Source: Promethearchaeota archaeon (GTDB taxonomy: Archaea > Asgardarchaeota > Lokiarchaeia > Sigyniarchaeales > SOKP01). Taken from it: a stretch of 6,749 nucleotides of DNA. Every line of letters begins with the position of its first letter. Within the stretch, counting starts at the first letter, position 1. The notes beneath the pieces were generated by a model, which worked only from the letters and a program-made list of their open reading frames with translations, was not told the DNA's origin and did no database searches. A program made the position numbers and the translations under genes. Location: the NCBI GenBank assembly GCA_019057355.1, contig DXJM01000174.1, positions 1 through 6,749 on the forward strand, given 5' to 3'. Below, one piece after another: positions 1 to 6,056 of the stretch.

Positions 1-1
1 C

Positions 2-538
2 TTTCGAGGAATTAATTATTATATATATCCAATTGTATCAGTTTTCAGTAAGATAGGATGGTTTTTTATTTGGAAACACCTCCAAGAAAAAAAGAAGATT
101 TTAACCTCTTTTAAAACTTGCATTATTGTCTGTATTATTGCATCTTCAATCATTTTAATATTCTTATTTAATAATATTCTTTTTGAAATAAAGGTATTGC
201 TCTTTATATTGACAGTAGGCTTTTTATTAGGATCAATTTATGCATTCAGATTATACTCTACGCCAATTGCCGCTACCTTGATTTCTGAAGCGGCAGTGGA
301 TTACAAAAATAATGATTTAACAGTGAAAATAGAAAATATATCTGGAGCTTATATGGGCTTATTCACGTTTACAGTGTCTTTTGGTCCTGCCATGGCTAAT
401 TTAATATTAGCATTTATATTTACTGGTAATAATAAGAGCAATGAATTGATCATAATTTTAGTTTTTGCTTCAATGGCTTTATTTTTTCTCATAAGTCTTT
501 TTTATTTGAATAAGATACATGTAAAAGAGACGAAATGA
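2..538 (+). CDS. C-terminal part of an MFS transporter, probably GPH/MFS_2-like (5' end outside window)
   Basis: The frame is open from the window edge, so this is the last 178 residues of a longer protein, not a small protein starting at the TTG at 197. Four hydrophobic stretches fit the last membrane helices of a 12-helix carrier: about residues 40-56, 65-84, 119-142 and 149-168. A basic cytoplasmic-type loop (about residues 25-38, rich in Lys) precedes the first. Between the second and third lies a segment reading IAATLISEAAVDY followed by a polar stretch and GAYMG. This resembles the 'P-x-A-L-x-x-E-x-x-D-Y ... G-x-Y-x-G' pattern of GPH-type (melibiose-carrier-like) cation symporters. That assignment is by pattern only, and the substrate cannot be told. 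The protein ends in a short charged tail (HVKETK). The next gene starts 111 bp downstream, so co-transcription with cheB is uncertain. Confidence 0.7.
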   Translation, partial: FRGINYYIYPIVSVFSKIGWFFIWKHLQEKKKILTSFKTCIIVCIIASSIILIFLFNNILFEIKVLLFILTVGFLLGSIYAFRLYSTPIAATLISEAAVDYKNNDLTVKIENISGAYMGLFTFTVSFGPAMANLILAFIFTGNNKSNELIIILVFASMALFFLISLFYLNKIHVKETK

Positions 539-634
539 TTGAAAATAAAATAATTGAACAACATTTCCTTATCTCTTGTTTTGCCTGTAGAATTTAAAAG
601 AATAAATTTTTAAGAAATTTCTATTATTAGAAAT

Positions 635-640
635 AGGAGG
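635..640 (+). promoter_or_regulatory. Shine-Dalgarno site that decides the TTG start of cheB
   Basis: A perfect AGGAGG lies 9 nt before the TTG at 650. An ATG at 645 is only 4 nt from the site and out of frame, reaching a stop after seven codons. An in-frame TAA at 641-643 rules out any earlier start for cheB. The receiver domain's first strand (IKVLIADD) begins at residue 3, so the protein must start here. A weak TATA-like stretch (TTTAAAAG, about 593-600) may be the promoter. Confidence 0.8.
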
Positions 641-649
641 TAAAATGCA

Positions 650-1777
650 TTGTCTATTAAAGTATTGATTGCAGATGATTCATCATTCCAGAGACAAATT
701 ATAAAATCAATAATAGATGCTCATGAAGATATTAAAGTTATAGGAACTGCACGAAATGGACGAGACGCAATCGAGAAAATTGGCAAGTATAACCCTGATG
801 TTTTAATCTTGGATCTTATTATGCCCGAAATGGACGGGTTTGAAGCATTTAAATATTTATCTGAACATTATCCAATCCCCACGGTAATTTTATCTGCATT
901 AGATCCAGGATCTTTAGATCATGCCGTTCAAGCACTTCTCTTAGGAGCTGTAGATTACATTCAAAAACCAAAAGCAGATTGGCAGTCAGAGTTGCCAGAA
1001 TTTAAAAAGCAACTAATAGAAAAAATTATTCTTGCTTCTTATATTAATAAAAACTATAAAATGAGACATGATACTTTGTTAGATGCTTTAGTAGAACAAA
1101 AGAATATTATGGGTAAAATTATAAAAGTTGACACTAGCCTAGTTGAGAAGACAATAGTTAAACCAAAAGAAGAAAGAGATATTTCACCTATTATCTTAAA
1201 ATCAAACATTATCGTTATTGGAGCTAGCGTGGGCGGTCCAAAAACGCTAAAATCTATATTAAGCACGATACCAAAAGACTTTTCAACCCCAATATTAGTA
1301 GTTCAACACATGAATGAATATTTTATGAAACAATTTTCTCATTCCCTAAATGATAATTGTAAAGTTAAAGTTACTTTACCAAAAAATGGAGATAAAATTG
1401 AACCTAACACCATCTATTTAGCTCCTGGAGGTAATCATATGGAAATTGCTGTAAATAACAATAGGCCTTGTGTTAGAACTTTTAGAGGAGAACCAGTTAA
1501 TTTTTGTATTCCCTCTGTTGATGTCTTGTTTTTTTCTGCCGCAAAAATTTATGGAGAGAAAGCAATGGGAATATTATTAACTGGCATGGGCAAGGATGGT
1601 GTTGAAGGATTAAGAGCAATCAAGGAAAAAGGAGGCCGAACGATAACCGAATCAAAAGAAACAAGTATATTATATGGGATGCCTAAAATAGCTGCGGAAA
1701 CTGGAGCTGCTCAATTAATAATCCCTAATTATAAGGTAAAAGAATGCATGGTTGAATTTTCAAGAAGAAATATTTAG
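650..1777 (+). CDS. cheB: CheB: response-regulator protein-glutamate methylesterase/glutaminase
   Basis: CheB removes methyl groups from, and deamidates, glutamine/glutamate side chains on chemoreceptors, resetting receptor sensitivity after phosphorylation by CheA. Residues 1-108 form a receiver domain with all key residues: acidic pair D9/D10, phospho-acceptor D55 in LILDLIMPEMDG, S82 and K106 followed by Pro. Residues 186-375 are the methylesterase domain with the complete catalytic triad. S193 lies in IGASVGGP, H220 in VVQHM and D316 in LTGMGKDG. The linker (about 109-185) is charged and looks longer than in typical bacterial CheB. At 375 residues the protein is full length. Translation begins at a TTG with a strong SD. 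No cheA, cheR, cheY, cheD or receptor gene lies in the window, so its partners must be encoded elsewhere. The gene ends 2 bp from the convergent sulfotransferase gene. The cytoplasmic location and role follow from the family. Confidence 0.96.
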   Translation: MSIKVLIADDSSFQRQIIKSIIDAHEDIKVIGTARNGRDAIEKIGKYNPDVLILDLIMPEMDGFEAFKYLSEHYPIPTVILSALDPGSLDHAVQALLLGAVDYIQKPKADWQSELPEFKKQLIEKIILASYINKNYKMRHDTLLDALVEQKNIMGKIIKVDTSLVEKTIVKPKEERDISPIILKSNIIVIGASVGGPKTLKSILSTIPKDFSTPILVVQHMNEYFMKQFSHSLNDNCKVKVTLPKNGDKIEPNTIYLAPGGNHMEIAVNNNRPCVRTFRGEPVNFCIPSVDVLFFSAAKIYGEKAMGILLTGMGKDGVEGLRAIKEKGGRTITESKETSILYGMPKIAAETGAAQLIIPNYKVKECMVEFSRRNI

Positions 1778-1783
1778 CACTAA
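1774..1783. other. Convergent gene ends inside a small inverted repeat
   Basis: The sequence TTAGCACTAA is a 4-bp inverted repeat with a CA centre. It contains the TAG stop of cheB (1775-1777, + strand) and the TAG stop of the sulfotransferase (1780-1782 read on the - strand). No T-rich archaeal terminator fits between the genes. Each transcript therefore probably runs into the other gene's 3' end and is antisense to it. Confidence 0.6.
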
Positions 1784-2916
1784 ATTACCATCTTTTTCGA
1801 GATGTGTGGGACTTGATATTTCCACTTGTTTATGGTAAATCTCCATTTTTCTTCGATTTTACCATAAATATCCTTGCTTATTACGTATTTATTTTTCTTA
1901 AAATCAGATATCGATTTTAGATATTCTTCAATATATAATTTTGCCTTGGAAAATCCATTCAAGCTAAATTTTGTGTATATTTTTTCAAGCTCGTTCAGAG
2001 TATCATTTTCAAATAATTCATATTTAATTTCAATCAGATTTTCTTTAGGAATTTGGGGTGAATCTCTAAAATAACACCTCAACACATCCCGGTATACATG
2101 GAAAATATAGGTTTCAATTTCTTTATCCGATACTTTTTGGAGCATGAATGGGCGGATACCTTTTTGAAAAAAGTTCCATGTTGAGAGAAATACCTCAAAT
2201 GGATTACGATAGATGTGAATGAATTTTGCTTCCGGGAATAGTTCCAACAGAAGTTTTATTCTTGCAGTATGGGCTGGATTTTTCAATACAAGCTGTTTTC
2301 CCCTCATGTGATATGTCGTTTTTTGTAAAAGATAATAATAATTTTTCTTCCATTGATTGATAATCCAGTTTGAAATTCCTTTAAACCGAACATATCTATA
2401 ATATTTTTGAATCATGCCTGTTCCGGGAAAATAGAACGCATTATATAACGTATAAGGAAAAATGTTGCCTAAAGCCATCTCGTCTTCTTGGGGTAAATAT
2501 GTAGCAAGCTCCATATTATCCATGGGTCGCGTTTTTGGGAGGAAAAACTTTAATATAGAATGAAAAAGACTATTACTTAGAAATGAATTGGGAAAGGATG
2601 CTTCTAGCATGGATATATACCCAAATTGAGGATCCTGGGTCATAATATTATGTAAATGTGTCGTTCCGCTTCTCCAATGACCGAGAATGAATATTGGGGG
2701 TTTAGTAATTTCAATTTTTTTTATAACCTTATCATACTTCCAATGTTCATAAGCTCGAAATGGAATGCCTAAAGCACTGAGTAAATTAATGATAGCAACT
2801 CGATGAATGTATTTTAATGCAAAAAAACCATTTATAATTAATAATTTCATCAAATTTTTATATGATCCGCCTATAGAAGGTCCAATATGACTTTGAATGC
2901 TATCTTTTTGTTTCAA
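1780..2916 (-). CDS. Sulfotransferase, PAPS-dependent type (Sulfotransfer_3-like)
   Basis: This family moves a sulfuryl group from PAPS (3'-phosphoadenosine 5'-phosphosulfate) to a hydroxyl or amine on a small molecule, lipid or sugar. The 378-residue protein has both cofactor signatures. The 5'-phosphosulfate loop is at residues 75-86 (IFILGHWRSGTT), after a beta strand. The 3'-phosphate motif is at about 231-245, with R236 and S244 in FIHIYRNPFEVFLST. Other family-like segments are RPMDNM (129-134), PQEDEMAL (141-148) and LVLKNPAHTARI (208-219). Residues 22-52 form a hydrophobic or amphipathic region that may touch the membrane or substrate; no clear signal peptide is seen. The start is a TTG at 2916 with AAAAGG 8 nt upstream. 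No ATG lies just upstream in frame, and the first internal ATG (M23) would cut into the N-terminal region. The gene stands alone, and no PAPS-synthesis gene is nearby. The acceptor substrate cannot be inferred. Confidence 0.9.
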   Translation of the reverse strand: MKQKDSIQSHIGPSIGGSYKNLMKLLIINGFFALKYIHRVAIINLLSALGIPFRAYEHWKYDKVIKKIEITKPPIFILGHWRSGTTHLHNIMTQDPQFGYISMLEASFPNSFLSNSLFHSILKFFLPKTRPMDNMELATYLPQEDEMALGNIFPYTLYNAFYFPGTGMIQKYYRYVRFKGISNWIINQWKKNYYYLLQKTTYHMRGKQLVLKNPAHTARIKLLLELFPEAKFIHIYRNPFEVFLSTWNFFQKGIRPFMLQKVSDKEIETYIFHVYRDVLRCYFRDSPQIPKENLIEIKYELFENDTLNELEKIYTKFSLNGFSKAKLYIEEYLKSISDFKKNKYVISKDIYGKIEEKWRFTINKWKYQVPHISKKMVI

Positions 2917-2924
2917 AGGACTTA

Positions 2925-2930
2925 CCTTTT
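2925..2930 (-). promoter_or_regulatory. Shine-Dalgarno site of the sulfotransferase gene
   Basis: On the minus strand AAAAGG stands 8 nt before the TTG start at 2916, nearly the same spacing as the AGGAGG-TTG pair of cheB. It supports TTG as the real start. Further upstream on this strand is an A/T tract (about 2941-2955) that could contribute to a promoter, but I see no clear TATA box with proper spacing. Confidence 0.5.
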
Positions 2931-3448
2931 CAAACCGAATAAAAAATTTTTTTTTAACAACACATCATATTTTTCACTAAATAAGATATCATTTAGAAGG
3001 AATTATCTAACTACTTTAATTTTTTGCTTAATTATTTCATAATACCTGGATATTCTATAGATAATTCTCAAAAATAAACTTATATAAATTCCTGCAGAAG
3101 AATTACTAAAATATAACTAAATTTGATTTTGTAAAAATCTGTTGTCCAAAATAAAGGTCGATAATGAGATAATAATAGGATCATTAAAATTAGAAGATTA
3201 CAAAAGGAATAGTCTTGAAAAATACATGAGTCCAGGGGAATGGAAGTTTTTCTCTATAGTATATACATATAAAACATAATTTCTATCATCACTAATGGGA
3301 AAAATAAATTCATTTTCTCAAATTCTGCCTAATTATTTGATTGAGATGAATGATTTATGACTTCAATTGATAATAAAATAGCAATATTGTGTCAAATATT
3401 CTTTCACATATTTTAATAATCTTTATTTATTTCATAAGATAATAGTAA
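2931..3448. other. Long AT-rich intergenic region with no convincing gene
   Basis: This separates the divergently transcribed sulfotransferase and FrhB-like genes. I see no RNA gene, repeat array or strong coding frame. The only candidate is a plus-strand open stretch from 3127 to 3279. Within it a TTG at 3142 would give 45 residues, with a protein-like middle containing LEDYKRNSLEKY and SPGEWKFF. It has no SD site, no homology I recognise, and continues after its TAA for about 25 more open codons in the same frame. It could be a gene remnant or chance. The rest is probably promoter and spacer sequence. Confidence 0.5.
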
Positions 3449-3459
3449 TTTATAAAAAA
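3449..3459 (+). promoter_or_regulatory. Archaeal-type TATA box for the FrhB-like gene, leaderless spacing
   Basis: TTTATAAAAAA is centred about 27 nt before the ATG at 3482. In archaea the TATA box usually lies about 25-30 nt before the transcription start. The mRNA would then begin at or within a few bases of the ATG, giving a leaderless transcript. This fits the lack of any SD-like sequence in the last 20 bases before the ATG. No clear purine-rich BRE is visible upstream. The transcription start itself is inferred. Confidence 0.5.
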
Positions 3460-3481
3460 AACAATGGATAACGAATAAATT

Positions 3482-4951
3482 ATGACCGAAGAAAAACATA
3501 AAGCAGAGTACGATTATAGTTTCGAATATATATCCAAAAAGCTCGAGGGAAAAAAAGACAGTTATGGAATGTTAATGAAGGAAATCGTCAGAACAGGTAT
3601 TTGCACTGAGTGTGGAACTTGTGCAGCTGTTTGCAACGTTCTGGAATGGGATCATGTTCTTTCTCAGCCTAAACTCGTAGGAAAGTGCACAGGTTGTGGG
3701 ATATGTTATAATCAATGTCCGCGAACAATAACGGATCCAATTGAATTGATGGGGGAATTTAGGACGGGATACGTTGCTCATACAAATATTCCCGAAATAA
3801 TTGGCGGTCAAGATGGAGGTACGGTAGTAAGCCTATTGTGTTATTTATTCGATGAACATTTAATAGACGCAGCTATAGTAACAGTTAAAAACCCAGATAA
3901 ACCGTGGTATCCTATTGCTAAAATTATAACCTCAAAAAAGGAAGCAATCGAAAGTGCAGGATCTATTTATGCTCATAGTCAAACTGTTGAAGCATTAATG
4001 GATGCTATCCGATCAGATTATAGATCGATTGCTTTTGTTGGAACTCCTTGTAATATCAATGCTGTTGATAAAATGATGAATAGTCCTCACGGCATGCTCA
4101 AGTATTTTATGAGGGCTAATGTATTGAAGATCGGATTATTCTGCATGGATAGCTTTTCACCTGAAACCTTATATGCAAAATTTGAAAAGGATGGATTGGA
4201 TCTTACAAAGATTGTAAAAATGGATATTAATAAAGGGAAATTCCATTTATATGAAGATTCAAATAGAGAAGCCATAAAATCTTATACCATTGCATCATTG
4301 CATAAATACAAGTCATCGAGTTGTAATTTTTGTATCGATTTAACTTCAGAAAATGCAGACATATCAATAGGATCGGTAGGAAGCGGACCAAAAAAAAATA
4401 CTGTATTTTCCAGAACAGGAATTGGAACGGAAATAATTGAAGACGCTGCTAAAAAGGGATATATAACTATTGAGCCTTTCAAAGAGATAAACTTGGATTC
4501 TATATTATTTTTAGCTAAGCTAAAAAAAGTAACGCAATATAATATTCAAAAGAGAAAAGTCTTTATCGTCAGAGATGGTGATGTTAAAGGAAAAAAAGAA
4601 ATAGTTGAATCTGGACCTATTTCAGAAAAAGCAAAGGAACTTATGGGTACACGGAAAGCCTTGAGCTTGACAAAAGAGCTCAATGAAAAAACCAAAATTT
4701 TGAAGATAATTTTGACAAATTCGGTGGGATTTGTAATAGAAAATATCACCGCTAGAATAACATTAGTCGAAAACGTATTTGAAAAAAATCCGTGGATAGC
4801 TTCAATAAACGAATTATTTCCCTATGAATCACTAGAAATAGATTATCCTGTAGAAAAATTGGAAGGAACTGTTCTTGTTGAGGCCTCATCAGATGAATAT
4901 GGGAAGATATTTTCTCGATCAATAAAATTTGGTCCTGAAGAAAAAAAATAG
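3482..4951 (+). CDS. FrhB-like F420/iron-sulfur oxidoreductase subunit with N-terminal ferredoxin domain
   Basis: Members of this family (coenzyme F420 hydrogenase/dehydrogenase beta subunit, FrhB/FpoF-like) use FAD and iron-sulfur clusters to pass electrons between coenzyme F420 or another carrier and a partner enzyme. In this 489-residue protein, residues 40-80 carry two CxxCxxCxxxC motifs (C41-C51 and C69-C79, the second followed by Pro) for two [4Fe-4S] clusters. Residues 96-135 (GYVAHT, GGQDGGTVVSLL) match the FrhB N-terminal domain. Residues 183-300 match the C-terminal domain, with GTPC (C190), LFC (C221), CNFC (C281, C284) and ADISIGSVGS. These cysteines are the usual extra cluster set. 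Residues about 400-489 are an extension I do not recognise, rich in alternating beta-type residues. The ATG at 3482 is the earliest start, since an in-frame TAA lies two codons upstream. No hydrogenase or heterodisulfide reductase gene is adjacent, so donor, acceptor and even F420 use remain inferred. Confidence 0.88.
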   Translation: MTEEKHKAEYDYSFEYISKKLEGKKDSYGMLMKEIVRTGICTECGTCAAVCNVLEWDHVLSQPKLVGKCTGCGICYNQCPRTITDPIELMGEFRTGYVAHTNIPEIIGGQDGGTVVSLLCYLFDEHLIDAAIVTVKNPDKPWYPIAKIITSKKEAIESAGSIYAHSQTVEALMDAIRSDYRSIAFVGTPCNINAVDKMMNSPHGMLKYFMRANVLKIGLFCMDSFSPETLYAKFEKDGLDLTKIVKMDINKGKFHLYEDSNREAIKSYTIASLHKYKSSSCNFCIDLTSENADISIGSVGSGPKKNTVFSRTGIGTEIIEDAAKKGYITIEPFKEINLDSILFLAKLKKVTQYNIQKRKVFIVRDGDVKGKKEIVESGPISEKAKELMGTRKALSLTKELNEKTKILKIILTNSVGFVIENITARITLVENVFEKNPWIASINELFPYESLEIDYPVEKLEGTVLVEASSDEYGKIFSRSIKFGPEEKK

Positions 4952-5018
4952 TCTAAAATTGATACTCAAGGGATTCTTTCATAAGTATCTAGTCAAAATC
5001 AAGTTACCATCTTTCATG

Positions 5019-5040
5019 TGATATCTTGGATTGATATCTT
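5019..5040. repeat. Two direct copies of TGATATCTT, 13-bp period
   Basis: TGATATCTT occurs at 5019-5027 and 5032-5040, separated by four bases. Each copy contains the palindrome GATATC. The pair sits downstream of the FrhB-like gene and just before a T7A8 tract and the broken small gene. It could be a regulatory site for the latter or a chance AT-rich repeat; nothing in the sequence decides. Confidence 0.35.
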
Positions 5041-5041
5041 A

Positions 5042-5056
5042 TTTTTTTAAAAAAAA
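5042..5056. terminator. T7A8 tract, possible terminator after the FrhB-like gene
   Basis: Seven T followed directly by eight A lie 91 bp after the FrhB-like stop. Archaeal RNA polymerase commonly stops at runs of U without a stable stem, and this tract gives a U-run on both strands. It could therefore end transcription from the left and, less usefully, from the right. The short perfect symmetry may also form a small hairpin. The call rests on base content alone. Confidence 0.35.
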
Positions 5057-5059
5057 TAA

Positions 5060-5400
5060 CCAGGGAAAGCATTTAAACACGTCGATCAATGCAATAATGC
5101 AATGCAACAGATTGATATATCGCCAGAAAAAGAGTTCAACCTTATCAAACCACCGAACTCTGCACCAGTGCGAAGAAAAAATAGATAGAATGGACAAGAA
5201 AATGTTTCAATGCTATGAAAGAGACACCTTCAACATGTTCGATCGGTATGGAAATTCCACAAAGCTAATTACATGGCTAACAAGAAAAAGCTCTTTATGA
5301 GGAAATTGATATAGATATCATTTATAATGAAAAGAAGAAGGATAAATTAGATCATGAACTTCCAGAAAAATTTTGGAAAAGGAAATTTAATTCTTTTTAA
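5060..5400 (+). pseudogene. Small unrecognised gene broken by two single-base frameshifts
   Basis: Three overlapping frames each look coding in turn. From about 5060 (ATG at 5102) the frame reads MQQIDISPEKEFNLIKPP and on to APVRRK. From 5182 the next frame reads IDRMDKKMFQCYERDTF and on to TRK. From about 5287 the third reads ALYEEIDIDIIYNEKKK and on to FWKRKFNSF, stopping at 5398-5400. Both changes occur at A runs (5176-5181, and the run in AAGAAAAAGC near 5285-5289). In each case one A too many explains the shift; dropping one A from each gives a continuous 98-residue frame with no internal stop. The restored product is charged and hydrophilic, with no membrane segment and no family I recognise. 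The single frame 5031-5300 (89 codons, TTG start) only captures the middle part correctly. No SD precedes the ATG and a TAA at 5057 blocks the frame upstream, so the true 5' end may be lost. A decayed gene and a sequencing artefact both remain possible. Confidence 0.5.
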
Positions 5401-5420
5401 CATAACCATTTATCGAGCAT

Positions 5421-6056
5421 TTATACTTCCTTTACTGAATTTTTCGTTTTTAAGGAATCGTTTTCTTGAGTTGGGCTAATAGTTTCTTTTTTAAAGATTG
5501 GCATTTCAATACTTATAGCTCCCTCAAGATTGTCATAATCATTAATATAATAGGATACTTTATATTCATTGTCGCTGACTTGATTTAGATCTTTTACTTT
5601 ATTAATTTTTATTGTTTTTTCTTGGCTAGTTACGACGGGAAAGTTGTATATCTCATTATGATGCTTTGTTGTTCCTTTTTTTTCAATTCTATTATTGATG
5701 AAATTAACATGTGAGTTAATTCTATCATCGATATAACTATTTGCGAAATCTCGTAAATTATTAATTCGATTTTCGATTATTTCTTTAAATTTGAAGTCAA
5801 TCTCATAACCAATGCTATTTCTTTCAGAAATCATTGCCGCTAGGGAACTTGTTCCCGTTCCAAGGAAAGGATCAAGGATGATATCATCCTTTATTGAAAA
5901 CATGTTAATCAAACGGTATGCCAATTCAAATGGATAAGCAGCACTTCTCACCCTAGTTTTCTCGTAATTCAATTTTTGATTAGTTCCTTTTAAATCCAAC
6001 CATATATCGGAAAACCACGAATTTCGCTCCTCCCAAAAATAAGAGCTTTCATGCCT
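5421..6056 (-). CDS. DNA methyltransferase (N4-cytosine type), C-terminal part after the frameshift
   Basis: This is the second half of the gene that begins at 6580. The frame contributes 211 residues, numbered 176-386 in the restored protein. It begins with RHESSYFWEERNSWFSDIW, a conserved region of archaeal and bacterial N4-cytosine methyltransferases. It continues with the LKGTNQ segment, AAYPFELAYRLINMFS, and the AdoMet-binding motif I DPFLGTGTSSLAA (restored residues 237-249). About 110 more residues follow, including a hydrophilic tail. There is no start signal of its own: the TTG at 5999 lies inside the conserved region and has no SD. Finding motif I after motif IV is the beta-class order. 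On its own this piece lacks the catalytic SPPY and cannot be active. Its 3' end faces the broken small gene, 20 bp away and convergent. Confidence 0.8.
   Translation of the reverse strand, partial: RHESSYFWEERNSWFSDIWLDLKGTNQKLNYEKTRVRSAAYPFELAYRLINMFSIKDDIILDPFLGTGTSSLAAMISERNSIGYEIDFKFKEIIENRINNLRDFANSYIDDRINSHVNFINNRIEKKGTTKHHNEIYNFPVVTSQEKTIKINKVKDLNQVSDNEYKVSYYINDYDNLEGAISIEMPIFKKETISPTQENDSLKTKNSVKEV

Noticed and set aside
197..538. A 113-residue gene starting at TTG 197
   Set aside because: The same frame is open to the window edge and upstream residues form another membrane helix, so this is an internal codon of a longer transporter.
645..668. ATG at 645 as the start of cheB
   Set aside because: It is out of frame with the receiver domain and stops after seven codons; the TTG at 650 has the right SD spacing.
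1054..1266. Minus-strand open frame inside cheB
   Set aside because: Shadow of cheB; no motif, no SD, and the plus strand carries the conserved catalytic Ser.
1874..2074. Plus-strand open frame inside the sulfotransferase gene
   Set aside because: Shadow of the coding minus strand, with low-complexity hydrophobic translation.
3572..4749. Four minus-strand open frames inside the FrhB-like gene
   Set aside because: They lie opposite a gene with clear cluster-binding motifs and show no features of their own.
5031..5300. An intact 89-residue gene starting at TTG 5031
   Set aside because: No SD, and neighbouring frames look more coding at both ends; better explained as the middle frame of a broken gene.
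5421..5999. An independent gene starting at TTG 5999
   Set aside because: The TTG falls within the conserved WFSDIW-LDLKG region of the methyltransferase and conserved residues continue upstream in frame to the A9 run.
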